64,000 bases of DNA from Galbula dea (taxonomy: Eukaryota > Chordata > Aves > Piciformes > Galbulidae), in NCBI GenBank assembly GCA_013399015.1, contig VWZX01005643.1, positions 229,711 through 293,710 on the forward strand, given 5' to 3'. The position numbers were made by a program, and so were the translations under genes. Below are positions 47,101 to 57,324 of the stretch, piece after piece (position 1 is the first letter of the stretch; each line of letters begins with the position of its first letter). The notes under the pieces are model-generated. The model had not been told where the DNA came from, did not search any database, and worked only from the letters and a program-made list of their open reading frames with translations.

Positions 47101-50100
47101 AAAGTATGAACAAAAATACTTTTAAGAAAGAGCTTGGTCAACCTATGAATCAGCCTGAATTACAGTTACCCATAATAACAGGGAGCTGCCTCAGTGACTC
47201 AGTGGGATCTGTGTTCTTTGCCTCAATGGATAATGGTGAAATGAAAGGGAAAAAAGAGCATTTTTACTGTAGAAAGGTAACAGAAGATCTGTTTGAGAGA
47301 GTGCTCAAGGATATTGGGTGGAGATTAACACCAAAAGTCCCCATGGTCAGGAACTTGAGAAACTTACCTGGGTTTATTGCCATTTAAATGAAAACTATTT
47401 GGCTTTTCAGGTTTGATAAGAGCACTGCCCTTGCTGTCATTTCAGCAGCCCTAGCTCCCACTCTGCTTTCACTGCTTGTGAATCATCTTCCTGAACATCT
47501 GGGTAGGATAACTGTTCCCTACTTGCTTTACTTACAGTTGTATTTGTGAGGTTGGGAAGTATGTGTGTGTGTGTGACTGAAGCAAAAGGTGATGGGGGAG
47601 TGGGGAGGGTCCCAAGGGTGGAGTTGTAATGCAACTCATCAATACCTCCTTCCTGTATTGATTTTATTGATTTCTGCACAGCATCTGCAAGATTGTGCCA
47701 GGGAGAGCTCATGCTGAGCCAGAAAATGTCTGTACAAAGAGCCTTTGATCAGTCAGGGAGAAAAGAGCATGGGCAGAGCTGCTCAGAAAAAGCTTAATAA
47801 AACTTAGTTGGCTTTGAGGGTTTTTTGTATGAATTAGTCAGCTCACTGAAATGAAATAATTTTGCAGAGTTTGAATTTGTTTTCAGTGGTGTCCCAACAC
47901 AACCTTGTCAGCTAAAAATTTTCAGAACAAGGTTAGATGCCAGCATAACATCTCCAGGACTTTTTTTTTCAGGCTTCTCCTGAGCTGACAAACAACCTGA
48001 ACCCATTGAGTTCTGGCTGACAGGCTTACTGCTCCATGGCCAGCTAAGCTGACAAAATCCACACTTGGAGCAGCTTGTAGGCACAAGCTTGATGCTGGAT
48101 TTTGTACAACTTGAGTGAGTGTCTTAACAACCAACCTGGTACATATTTTGTTACCTTTCTGCCTGACTGTTCTCCCCATCTGAAGGTGGTGCAGAATGGG
48201 AGAGTTTCTCAAGTACTCAAAGTTCCCCAAGGACAGGAATTCTTTTCCAGCACACCTTTTCTGCCATGGCTCTCCATTTCAGCACATCCAAAACTCATGC
48301 TGTTGTCCTTCTTTTCTTTGCCAAAATCCTATTCCAACTCTTCATATGAAAAAGCTATGTGAATTTTAGTTGGAACATATACACAGACTGGGGCAAGGCA
48401 GCCTGGCTAAAAAAGAGCCCAGACACATGACAGAGGATGTGGTAGTTACTGGATCTACTTAGAAGCTTTTATTGCAGAGAAACAGCCTTGCAGATGTGGC
48501 ATTGCAGCCTAGTTTGCCATTTATATCCACTGAGAGCAGTCAGTCAGAAGTTGCAGGAGAAATGCAGGAGGCCAAAGGCAATTCAGTGTATTAAATTATC
48601 CAGAAGAGCTGATTGACTGAGTGGTTATTACCTGACTATCATAATAGCTGATGCTGGACAGTGGAAAGATCTGCCTGCTATAACATTTACAGACTTTCAG
48701 AGTAGTTAAAAAAGAAACAAAATCTACTTCCCTCTCCATCTTTCAGTTATCTAGAGGACACAATGTATGAGATAAACATCAATGGCTGAGAAATAACCTG
48801 AGAAAGATCAGAGAGAATTTGGTTTATATGCTTGAGCCAACACATGAGGGAAAACTGTCATTCTGGAGCTTTGGATTTTTATACCATAAGCATAAAGGGG
48901 ATGAATGAGCAGATCTACTGCCTTGCAGCATTTATAAAAAGGTTATTCCAAATACTTTTCATGTAAGCCTTGCAAGGATTCAGCATTTACACTTTATAGG
49001 GTACAAGTAATGCTTGCTTATCTCTACTCCTCACATAAAACTTCTATACAGACAGAAGTCTGGCATGTGCTTTGAGGATAGAAGCTTGCAAACAGAAAGA
49101 TGTACAGCAACATTTGCTTTGTATTCTCAAATCCCATTTCATTACTATCTATCTATCAATAATTAGTGGAGAAGTTAAGCAATAATGATGGTTGCCAACA
49201 CACAGGCTTTTGTTGGTGAAGAGACCGAACGGAATACAAGAGCAGTGGCACTGCTGGGACTGGCCATCAGTGTTGATCCTGTTAAGTAGACCTCCTTATC
49301 AGGTTGGTCTTCCTGATGGATCTCAGAGTTATTGGGTTGGATTTCCTCATGTTAGAGAGATGTGAGTCATGGAAAAAGACAGGCTTGGGGCTCTTCTACA
49401 AAAAGTTGTGGTAGTAAAGAGGGCTGTGACAAAAGGCAGAGGAAATGTCTCCATGAGGCATCAGATGAAGAAACTATGGCTTGTCTACACACAAAAACAG
49501 TCTGTGTTTCCATGGAAAAGCTAATCTGCTTTTACAGAATCCTCCTAGCTCTCATTGGTCTCTAAGAATGCCAGGAAGAACATGGAGCTATGCCTGAAGT
49601 TTTCCATGTTTCATAATTGTTTGTACAGGCTCTAAAGCCTGTGAGCCATGGGAGGTTGCAAAATCAGAAGAATATGGGCAATGAATTCTGATTGTCAACT
49701 AAACCACATTATTACTTTGTCTTAAGGAATTTCTTGACCTGCTCCTCTCCTCCATGGAAAGCAATCCAAAGTAAACTCTGAGCCTTCTTCAAAGCAGGCT
49801 AGATTAAAAACATGATTTGTGTTTTTAAATATAAGATCTTGCCTAACTGTTTGATTAACAGTTCTAACCGTGTGTCACAGACCATCTCTATGAGTCAACC
49901 TGCTGTCAGTGAATGCTGTCATGATTATCAACACTAAACAAGTCTAAAGGGGTAACTAACAAAGAAGTGCCTTGGCAGAAATGCTTTGCCATCTCCAAGA
50001 TGTCAGCTATCACTACTGCTCAGGTGCTTTCTCTGCAGATCATGCTGCAGAGGAAGAAGAGTAAGTACTTCCTCTTCTTAGCTGTTCTTAGCTCTGGTGA

Positions 50101-51340
50101 ATCTCTGGACAGTCTTTTGATGGTGATGGGGTCAAGTATAATAGACCCAGGCCAAAAAGTAGCAGGGATTCAGCAGTAGGGACCCTGCTAGAGACTTCAT
50201 GCTGGTTATTAAAAAAAAATGGGTGTGGTGCCTGTTTCAGGACACCTACTACATCCTTGAGATGTCATCCTGAAGGATATATATATGTTCTTTTTAATCA
50301 ATTATTTAAACATGCATTGTTTCTCTTTCCTGGTGGGCTTCTTTCCTGAATGATGTCCCAGAAAATGGTTTCACTTACCACTCTGAAACAACTTTATCAG
50401 AAGCAAAGTTGTTCATCCTGTTGACTTCTATAAATGTTTCCAAAGATCCTTTTTCATAAATGCAGAGGAAGCAAACTATGCAGCCCAAAAGAATAATACT
50501 AAAATGCTATTCCAGAATCTCCCTAGGTAGTTTTCTGTGGTGGGAGTCTAAGAAGCAGCAGCACAGGTTAGCTGGGTGACAAGGCAGAGTTAAGGTGGAT
50601 TGGGGTGAGCTCAGGTGCTGGTAACATCCACTCACAGTGTTTGGAGATGGCAATGTGAGGAATACTTCCTAACAGGAGACAGGGTTTCCTTGCTTGGTGA
50701 GTGTTTCTGTGGGTGCATGAAGCCAGGAGAAGCACTGAAGCAGAACAGATGAGCAGGAGATGTGTGCCAGCAAGGAAGTCAGGCATGGGCTGACCTGGCA
50801 GTGCAAGGACAGGCATTTATTCTTGGCAGTAACAACATGTAAGATTTCAGTGTCAGATAGTTGTTTCCACTTGGAAAAGAGTTAAGGTCTTCCTGAGAAA
50901 ACATGATTCTAGGCAGCTGACTGCTGCAATACAAAAACAATTGCTGCAACCACCAACCACTGGGAGAAGGTTTATGCTGCAATTTAACCTTCAAGACCCA
51001 GCCAGCCTGGAGCTGATTGTCACAGGAAGGTACAGCTGAATGACAAATTAAACTTGGTAATCTCTGATGACTCCCTTTACAGATAGAGCCTGGAAACATG
51101 AAAGTGGTCTTGCTCTTCTCCCTTGATGTTTGGTAGGGTAGCTTGATTCCATCTCAGCTTGAGCTGGCAGCTGTGCTGGCAGCAGCCCTGGCTTCCTCAG
51201 TCTGTGCTGAAATGGCCACCACCAGTTCTTTGGAGTTTTCATTTGCAACCTCAGTAATTCCTGCAATTAATTCATTGCACAATGATGCCTTTTGTTACTA
51301 ATTTATATTGAGTGCTACTTAACCATCTCCTGCCAAAGAG
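44111..51340. other. intergenic, no gene seen
   Basis: About 7.2 kb with no exon, RNA gene or repeat family that I can name, apart from a (TG)n run at 47562-47574 and a short (TA)n near 50279. Open frames here are short and without family features. Confidence 0.55.
47562..47574. repeat. (TG)n microsatellite
   Basis: A short tgtgtgtgtgtgtg run in intergenic DNA. Confidence 0.85.
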
Positions 51341-51440
51341 ATCATAGTATTGTCTGAGCTTGAAGGGACCCAATAGGATCATCCACTCCAGCTCTTAAAC
51401 CCATGGAGGACACTCCAAGAACCACACCATGTGCCTGAGG
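51341..51440 (-). mobile_element. CR1 3'-end fragment, intergenic
   Basis: atcatagtattgtctgagcttgaagggaccc and ggatcatccactccagctc are a reverse-orientation CR1 tail, moderately diverged. Confidence 0.8.
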
Positions 51441-53560
51441 TGAAGCAGCTGTAGATTTCTGAAGGTGTAACCATGGAAATGTTTCATCATTTAACAGAAA
51501 AGACTCTTCACCTCATTTCTTCAGGGTCAAAACTTAGTCCTTTCTGTTTTCCACACTCCTCTTGCCTCTAGTACCTTGACACTGTGTCAGTCAACCAAAA
51601 TGAGTGCATTTCTCACTGGTAGGTTAATTATTTTCCATGCTGGTTAATTATTTTCCACACTTAGGCTGAAGCACCTTAACTGTTTGTATTGACACAGAAG
51701 GAAATGATAAAGTTGTGGGTGCTTCAGGAGCTCATTAAGGAATGGTTACTGAATGAACAACTCAGAAGTCAGCTCCAGCTGCAGAAAATCCTTTCTATGG
51801 AAAAAAAAACAAAGATGTATTTTTGTCTGTGATGCAGTTATGCATAATTTCTATTAAATCATCAGTTCACAGAGTGTGCTATTCAAACTTTTGGGTGGAT
51901 GACTTACACAGGATGAGAAAGGAGAATTGTTTGACTTATTCTTAAAATTGATCAAAAATATCTTTCTACATACAAAAACACTGAAGTGAAGAATGAAGTT
52001 TTCATTATTGGTAAAAAAACACCTAAAAGCTTTTATTTTACTTTTTTAGGGGGAAGGCTTTTTGTTTCCTGCCACTATGACTGAAACAGAAAGAAAAATA
52101 AGATTTGGACTTAATATTAAGTTCAAATAACTTAATAACTGAAGCACCCTTTCATTTTTAGGGAAAAAACCAAGTGAGGTTGTTACAGCCTCTTGTTACA
52201 CTAGTTACTGAAAACAACATTGACAGAAAAAAACCCCTCAACTTGGCTACATCAGTTTTCATGAGTGTTTTAAAATGATCAGACAATGTTGAGTTTACAT
52301 TTTTAATAGTTCAAATGTCAAAATCCTTGAACACAGATACTAAGTCACCTGCTCAGTGGACAGTCTGAAGTGCACAGTAATGGAGCAAAGGAGACTCTTA
52401 CTGTAGACTCAAGAGCTAAGTTCTCACAGTTTGTCCTTTCCTTTGAATCAAGTGAAATATTAGTGTAGAAATTCTGAAAGAGTGCACCTGTGGAACCTCA
52501 TTAGATGACAACAGGCAGCTCTGCAGTAACCTTCAATGTGCTGTGAGCTTCAGCAGCATGAGAGACCAGCAGTTAGGCAAATGCTTCATTTTTACAATGG
52601 TTTTTAAAGGAAAATTGTAGTGGCAGCTTGACTGTGCAACTCAGCTCAGACAGAAAACAGAACAACAACATTTTGACAGGGATCAAAATCACTTCCAAAG
52701 GAAATTTTCATTTCACTTTAGTTATTCTTCAGAAAAGAAGGATTTTGTCAGAAATTGTGCCACTCTTTGCTGAGTACTTTGACAGTTAAAATAATTTTAT
52801 CACAGACTCCTTAAGCCCTAGGAAATCAAAACCATCATCACATTAGAACTGAAAGACAATAATGGTAAATGAGATACTTTTAGCAACTTTAAGCTTAAAC
52901 ATAATTTGCAAGCATTGATGCTACTGAACACTCCCACATCTCTTAGAGAAACAAAGAGTAACATACATACCTCAGAGCCAGCAGGCATATGGAATGCTCA
53001 CAGCCCCCCCAGTAAGAGTCAAAGAGCCATATCCACACACACTGGCTAAACTGGTGTTCCCCATGGGCAGACAAAAGTCCTGGCAGTGCATTTCTCCCTT
53101 GCCAGACAGTAAGGCTGAATTTAGTTAGAATCACTGGGATGGGATACCATGGAGCAACATTGTGCTTGTCCAGATACAAGACCCACAAGTGATGTTAAAA
53201 TCTTAGGAGATTGATGATCAGGATCTTAAGAATCTATTAAGCATGTAGTAAAGATTAACTGAATTTAACAGTACTGTGGTCTTGTAAAACAGGATATCTC
53301 TGTCTCAGACTAGACCCACAAGATGAAAAATCATCTACTTTGTTAGCAGCCCATTAAGGGCTGCTTAGGGTTGCCAAATTTAAGGATAGCTTAAATAAAA
53401 GTAATTCTGGCAGGAGGACATAGAAGACCCCCCCCAAATACATCATCTCTCACCCAAATAACCCACTGACTGAGAAAGTCTGAGAAAGTAAAAGTCTGAA
53501 AATGATATTGAGCACACATACTAATTTGCATGTGAAGCAAGGAAATGTTAACCAATCATT
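51441..53560. other. intergenic, no gene seen
   Basis: AT-rich, with no recognisable coding segment or repeat family. Confidence 0.55.
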
Positions 53561-53562
53561 TA

Positions 53563-54098
53563 ATAGAATCATAGAATCCTTAAAGTTGGAAAGACCTCCA
53601 AGACGACCAAGTCTAACCACTGGCTCAACACACCCATGCCACTAAACCATGTCACCAAGTGCCATCTCTACATGTTTTTTTTTAACTCCTCCAGGTTTGA
53701 TGACTCCATCACCTCCCTGGGCAGCCTGTGCCAATGCCTAAACACTCTTTCACAGAATTCATTTTTCCTAACATCCATCCTTAACCTTGCCTAGCGCAAC
53801 TTGAGGCTGTTTCCTCTTATCCTATCACTAGTCACCTGAGAGAAGAGACCAACGCCCAGCAGGCTACAAGCTCCTTTCAGGGAGTTGCTAGAGAGTGCGG
53901 TCTTCCCTGAGTCTCCTCTTCCCCAGACTAACCAACCCAACTTCCTTCAGCTGCTCCTCATAAGGCTTATTCTCCAGACTCTTAACCAGAGTCGTTGCCC
54001 TTCTCTGGACACACTCCAATGTCTTTCTCGTAGCGAGGAGCCCAAAACTGAACACAGTATTCAAAGTGTGGCCTCAGCAGTGCCGAGTACAGGAGGAG
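53563..54098 (-). mobile_element. CR1 fragment abutting the ENPP1 promoter island
   Basis: The reverse-orientation CR1 3' end is at the left (atagaatcatagaatccttaaagttgg) and the sequence runs to gcagtgccgagtacaggagg on the right, where CpG-rich promoter DNA begins. The minus strand reads LLRPHFEYCVQFWAPRYEKD, a CR1 reverse-transcriptase landmark. The right edge is about 535 bp from the ENPP1 ATG. Confidence 0.94.
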
Positions 54099-54099
54099 A

Positions 54100-55110
54100 G
54101 AAGCGCCTTCAGCCTGCAGAGGAGACCAGCAGCCGGCAATCGAGCTCCGCCGAGCAACACTCGGCTTGTAAACACGCACGGATAGCTGGCTGCGTGCTTC
54201 TGGCGGCACCTGCGCCACTGCCGGAGCCACCGGCCGGCTTCGGGGAAGGCCGCACCACCGCCGTCAGCCGCTGATGTCTGCGGTGGGGATCTGGTAGCGG
54301 AAACTTTCTCCGGGCTCTCTCATAAATACGGCCCGGAGCCCTCCCCCAGCTGCTATTTTAGAGCGCTGTGATGTCAGGGCGAATTGCTGTGGCACCCCCG
54401 TCGGTTCGGGGCCCCGCGGCTCGCAGCCCAGCCCTCACCTGCGGAGGAGGTGGCTAAGTAGGGGAGGAAGAGCCTGCCCCTTCCCATCGCCGTGCTGCGG
54501 CCAGAGGGGCTGCCAGCGGGGGTGCTGCTAGGGGCGACCGGGAAGCCGGCGGCCCTGCTCCGGGGCGGGGCCGGGCTACCACACTATTAATAGCCGTGGC
54601 TGCGGTGGACGCAGGGTTAGAGCCGCTGGGACAATGCAGGGCAACGGGCAGCAAGCGGTGGTGAAGGACCACGAGGACCATTTCAGCGGGATAGGGGCTG
54701 CTGACGGCAGGCTGCAAGCTGCAGCTGTGCCCATGCTGCCGGCCATGGAGGTGGCCGAGGAGCCGGAGAAAGCTCCGGGTAGCAAAGGCAAGGATCCCAA
54801 CACCTATAAAGTGCTCTCTCTGGTAAGAGCCGGGGAGTCGCGGAGGCGGGAGGCCTCCCCCGGGGGGGGTCCCTTCGCCGGCGGGTCCGTGAGGGCGTGT
54901 GTGGCTTAGGGCAGGTGTTACTCCCCGCGGGGCTGACAAGTGGCTTCCCTAAGCCTCTTAGGGACCGGGGAGAGGAGCCCGTGGTGGGGTCTTCAGAGCT
55001 TTCTTGTCCTGCCGGTGTGGGCCTGGGCTCCAGCGGCTCTTTAGGTTGCCCAGGGACGATTCCCTCCCACCCGCTCTAGGAGTTAGCTTCGGGCAGGAGT
55101 GTGGCGCTTG
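54100..55110 (+). promoter_or_regulatory. CpG-island promoter of ENPP1
   Basis: A strongly GC- and CpG-rich block spans ENPP1 exon 1 and ends in early intron 1. Candidate elements are an ataaata TATA-like box at 54322-54328, a CRE/AP-1-like TGATGTCA at 54369-54376 and a GC box GGGGCGGGGC at 54562-54571. The transcription start cannot be set from sequence alone. If the TATA-like box is used, the leader would be about 280 nt. Confidence 0.75.
54634..54822 (+). CDS. ENPP1: ENPP1, ectonucleotide pyrophosphatase/phosphodiesterase 1, coding exon 1 only
   Basis: ENPP1 (PC-1) is a type II membrane enzyme that hydrolyses extracellular ATP to AMP and pyrophosphate, controlling mineralisation. Only the first coding exon is in the window: 63 codons ending at a GTAAGA donor in phase 0. 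The C-terminal part, KDPNTYKVLSL, matches the human residues just before the membrane anchor, and MEVAEEPEKA aligns with human MDVGEEPLEKA. The first ATG (54634) has A at -3 but C at +4. Further in-frame ATGs lie at 54733 and 54745, the last in a strong context (gccATGG) and at the position of the internal human Met once taken as the start. The tail is shorter than human, and the mammalian SLL di-leucine is replaced by PML. Exon 2 (anchor segment) was not found before 64000. Confidence 0.95.
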
Positions 55111-56572
55111 CGCGGAAGTTATTGCCTACCGCCAGCAACCTGCCTGGAAGGAGAATTCATAATGTTTCTGTTGGTTTATTTCACTCATTTGACAGCGCTG
55201 AGGGTTGAATTGCCTTTATTCTTCCGTAGTGTTAATGCTTGTCCTGTGTTCCATCATGTGGTATTAGCCCTTTACTATAAGGGATGCTTCAGGAAAGACA
55301 AAAACAGGTTAAACCAGGAAAATAGCGCTGGAAAAGCTAAAAAGAGTTTAAGAGCTGAAAGGATAGAGAAAGTATATAAACTTGCTTTTCACTGGATTGG
55401 ATGTATTTTGGATTGGAAGTTTGTCTCCAGGTGTTGCTTGGAACCACTTTCTGCCCTGGTTCAGAGGCTCTGGTGGCCAAAGCCATTGTTAGCCAGTAGG
55501 TCACTTTCCAGTTTTAGCCACTATGCTGTACTATAATTATCCTCCCTGTAGACGTGAAAATAAGACCTTCCAGACTGCCTGGAGTGATCATTATGAGGCT
55601 GAAATTGTTATCAAGGTGAAAAAACTGTGGTGTTGGAAGGAAGCTTCAGTGGAACTGCAGCAGGCTTTATTACATATATATGTCCATAAGTTGTCCTCTT
55701 TCAGTGCATTAAAGCATAAGGATCAAGATGCCTTTTCAGTTTTACCTAGAGCTTTGTAATGTGTTGCTGTTTCAAATGAACTGTCCACTATATCACAGCG
55801 ACTATGTGTTGGTTTTGCTTTCTGATGTACTAGGCAGTCGGTTGCATTTCCAAGTTTTGTCAGAACATATAGAAGAAAAGCATCAAAATTCATGGAAAGG
55901 TCTATGGTAGTTTCCATCTTGAAGGTTTTTTGGCAACTATTCTGTTGAAAAGTTCCCTTAAATAAAGGTAGTGGTTAGTGGCTTGTGTCTTTCCTTATTG
56001 TCTTGTGGGGAGGTTGGGTTGTTCTGTAAAAGCCATTGCAGTTGGATAGGGAAAACAGCTCAGCTTTTTTCAGGCTTGAAAATAGGTAGTAATAGGGGAA
56101 AATAATCATACACTATTCAAAACCTAATAAGGTATTTTTTTAAGGCACAGAGATATGCAGCCACTTAAGGACGAGTTGAGCACAAGTTGAAATGTTTGCA
56201 GTTACTCTTCTGTAGCTAGTCCTTATTTTCCACAGCATAGCTATTCCCTGAGAACTGACAAAACATTCAACTTGTGCTGACTAAAGTGTCAGCATGAAAT
56301 ATGTCATCTGTACAGAGATAATTTAAAACTTCTAAATATAAACAGCCATGCAGTATTGGGTTGAGTTATTGCAGACACTGAGATAATACAGAATATTCAG
56401 AGAGAACTTGAAAAGAATTCTAAATATTGCAGATGATGTTGGATTGAGTAAAAGAGGAATATATTTAACCTAAGCATCATGTTAGAATGAAGTGGAAACC
56501 TGGAGCTGGAAATGGAATTCTGTTTCTTTCTCACAAGCCAATGCATTTCTAAAGCAATGATGAAACCATCTT

Positions 56573-56700
56573 TAGGTGTTCAAAAAACATACAGAGGTGG
56601 TACTTAGTGACAGGGCATAGTGGCATGGTGGTGATAGGTTGACAGTTGGACTTGATGACCTTGGAGATCTTTTCCAACCTTAATAGTTCTGTGATCTTGA
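56573..56700 (+). mobile_element. CR1 3'-end fragment, ENPP1 intron 1
   Basis: Sense CR1 tail: aggtgttcaaaaaacata, ggttgacagttggacttgatgacc, ttttccaacc, and ttctgtgatctt. Confidence 0.88.
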
Positions 56701-57280
56701 TGTGAGAAAGGAGTCAGTAGACTTCCCTGCTTGGTGTTTTGAACTGGACAATGTGAAACTGTAAAAGTGACTAAACGTAGGTAAACTCCCTCTGCTTGCC
56801 CTTACCCTAGTTGAATGCTCTGCTGCTTCCTTTATTTGGGTAGATAAAAGTAACTGTTTTCAGGTAAGTTTATGCTGTATTTTTTGTAGAAACTGATGAG
56901 AGCATTTCTGGTGATTAGCAAATACTTGAATTACTGTTTTCATTTTTCTGGGAAGCACAGACTTGATTGCATTATCGCTTCCTATCTGTGTGCCTGCTAT
57001 CTGTAGATGTCTGTACAACTTGTGAACACCAGCTCAGTGTTCCTAGTTTTTGTCAACCTTACCCAGTTACAGGGGAGCTACAGACTTCCCATGTACAAAA
57101 GGTTGTACCATGTGGACTCTACCTATGGGTTTGGTTGGTTGCTCCAGAAGTCTCTGGATTATATGGCAGTATTTAGTTGTTAACTGAATGTGCAAGGGAG
57201 GATGTAGGTAGATAAGGAAGTGGTATGGAGTCACTTCCCCTTCTGGCAGGACTTATTTTGGCAGGCTTACTTTTTTTTTT

Positions 57281-57324
57281 TAACTTAAGTTAAACTGAAT
57301 TTAAGTTGAACTTTAAGTTCAACT
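57281..57324. repeat. cluster of palindromes / inverted repeats
   Basis: A perfect 12-bp palindrome, taacttaagtta (57281-57292), is followed by a 9-bp inverted repeat agttgaact / agttcaact (57304-57312 and 57316-57324) with a 3-bp loop. The whole stretch is built from variants of ttaagttnaact. Confidence 0.85.

Noticed and set aside
54454..54939. 161-residue minus-strand ORF over ENPP1 exon 1
   Set aside because: GC-rich shadow of the CpG island and exon 1; few stops are expected in such sequence.
55099..55536. 145-residue plus-strand ORF after ENPP1 exon 1
   Set aside because: It lies in intron 1 in GC-rich to normal DNA with no recognisable domain; the ENPP1 exon 1 donor is clear.
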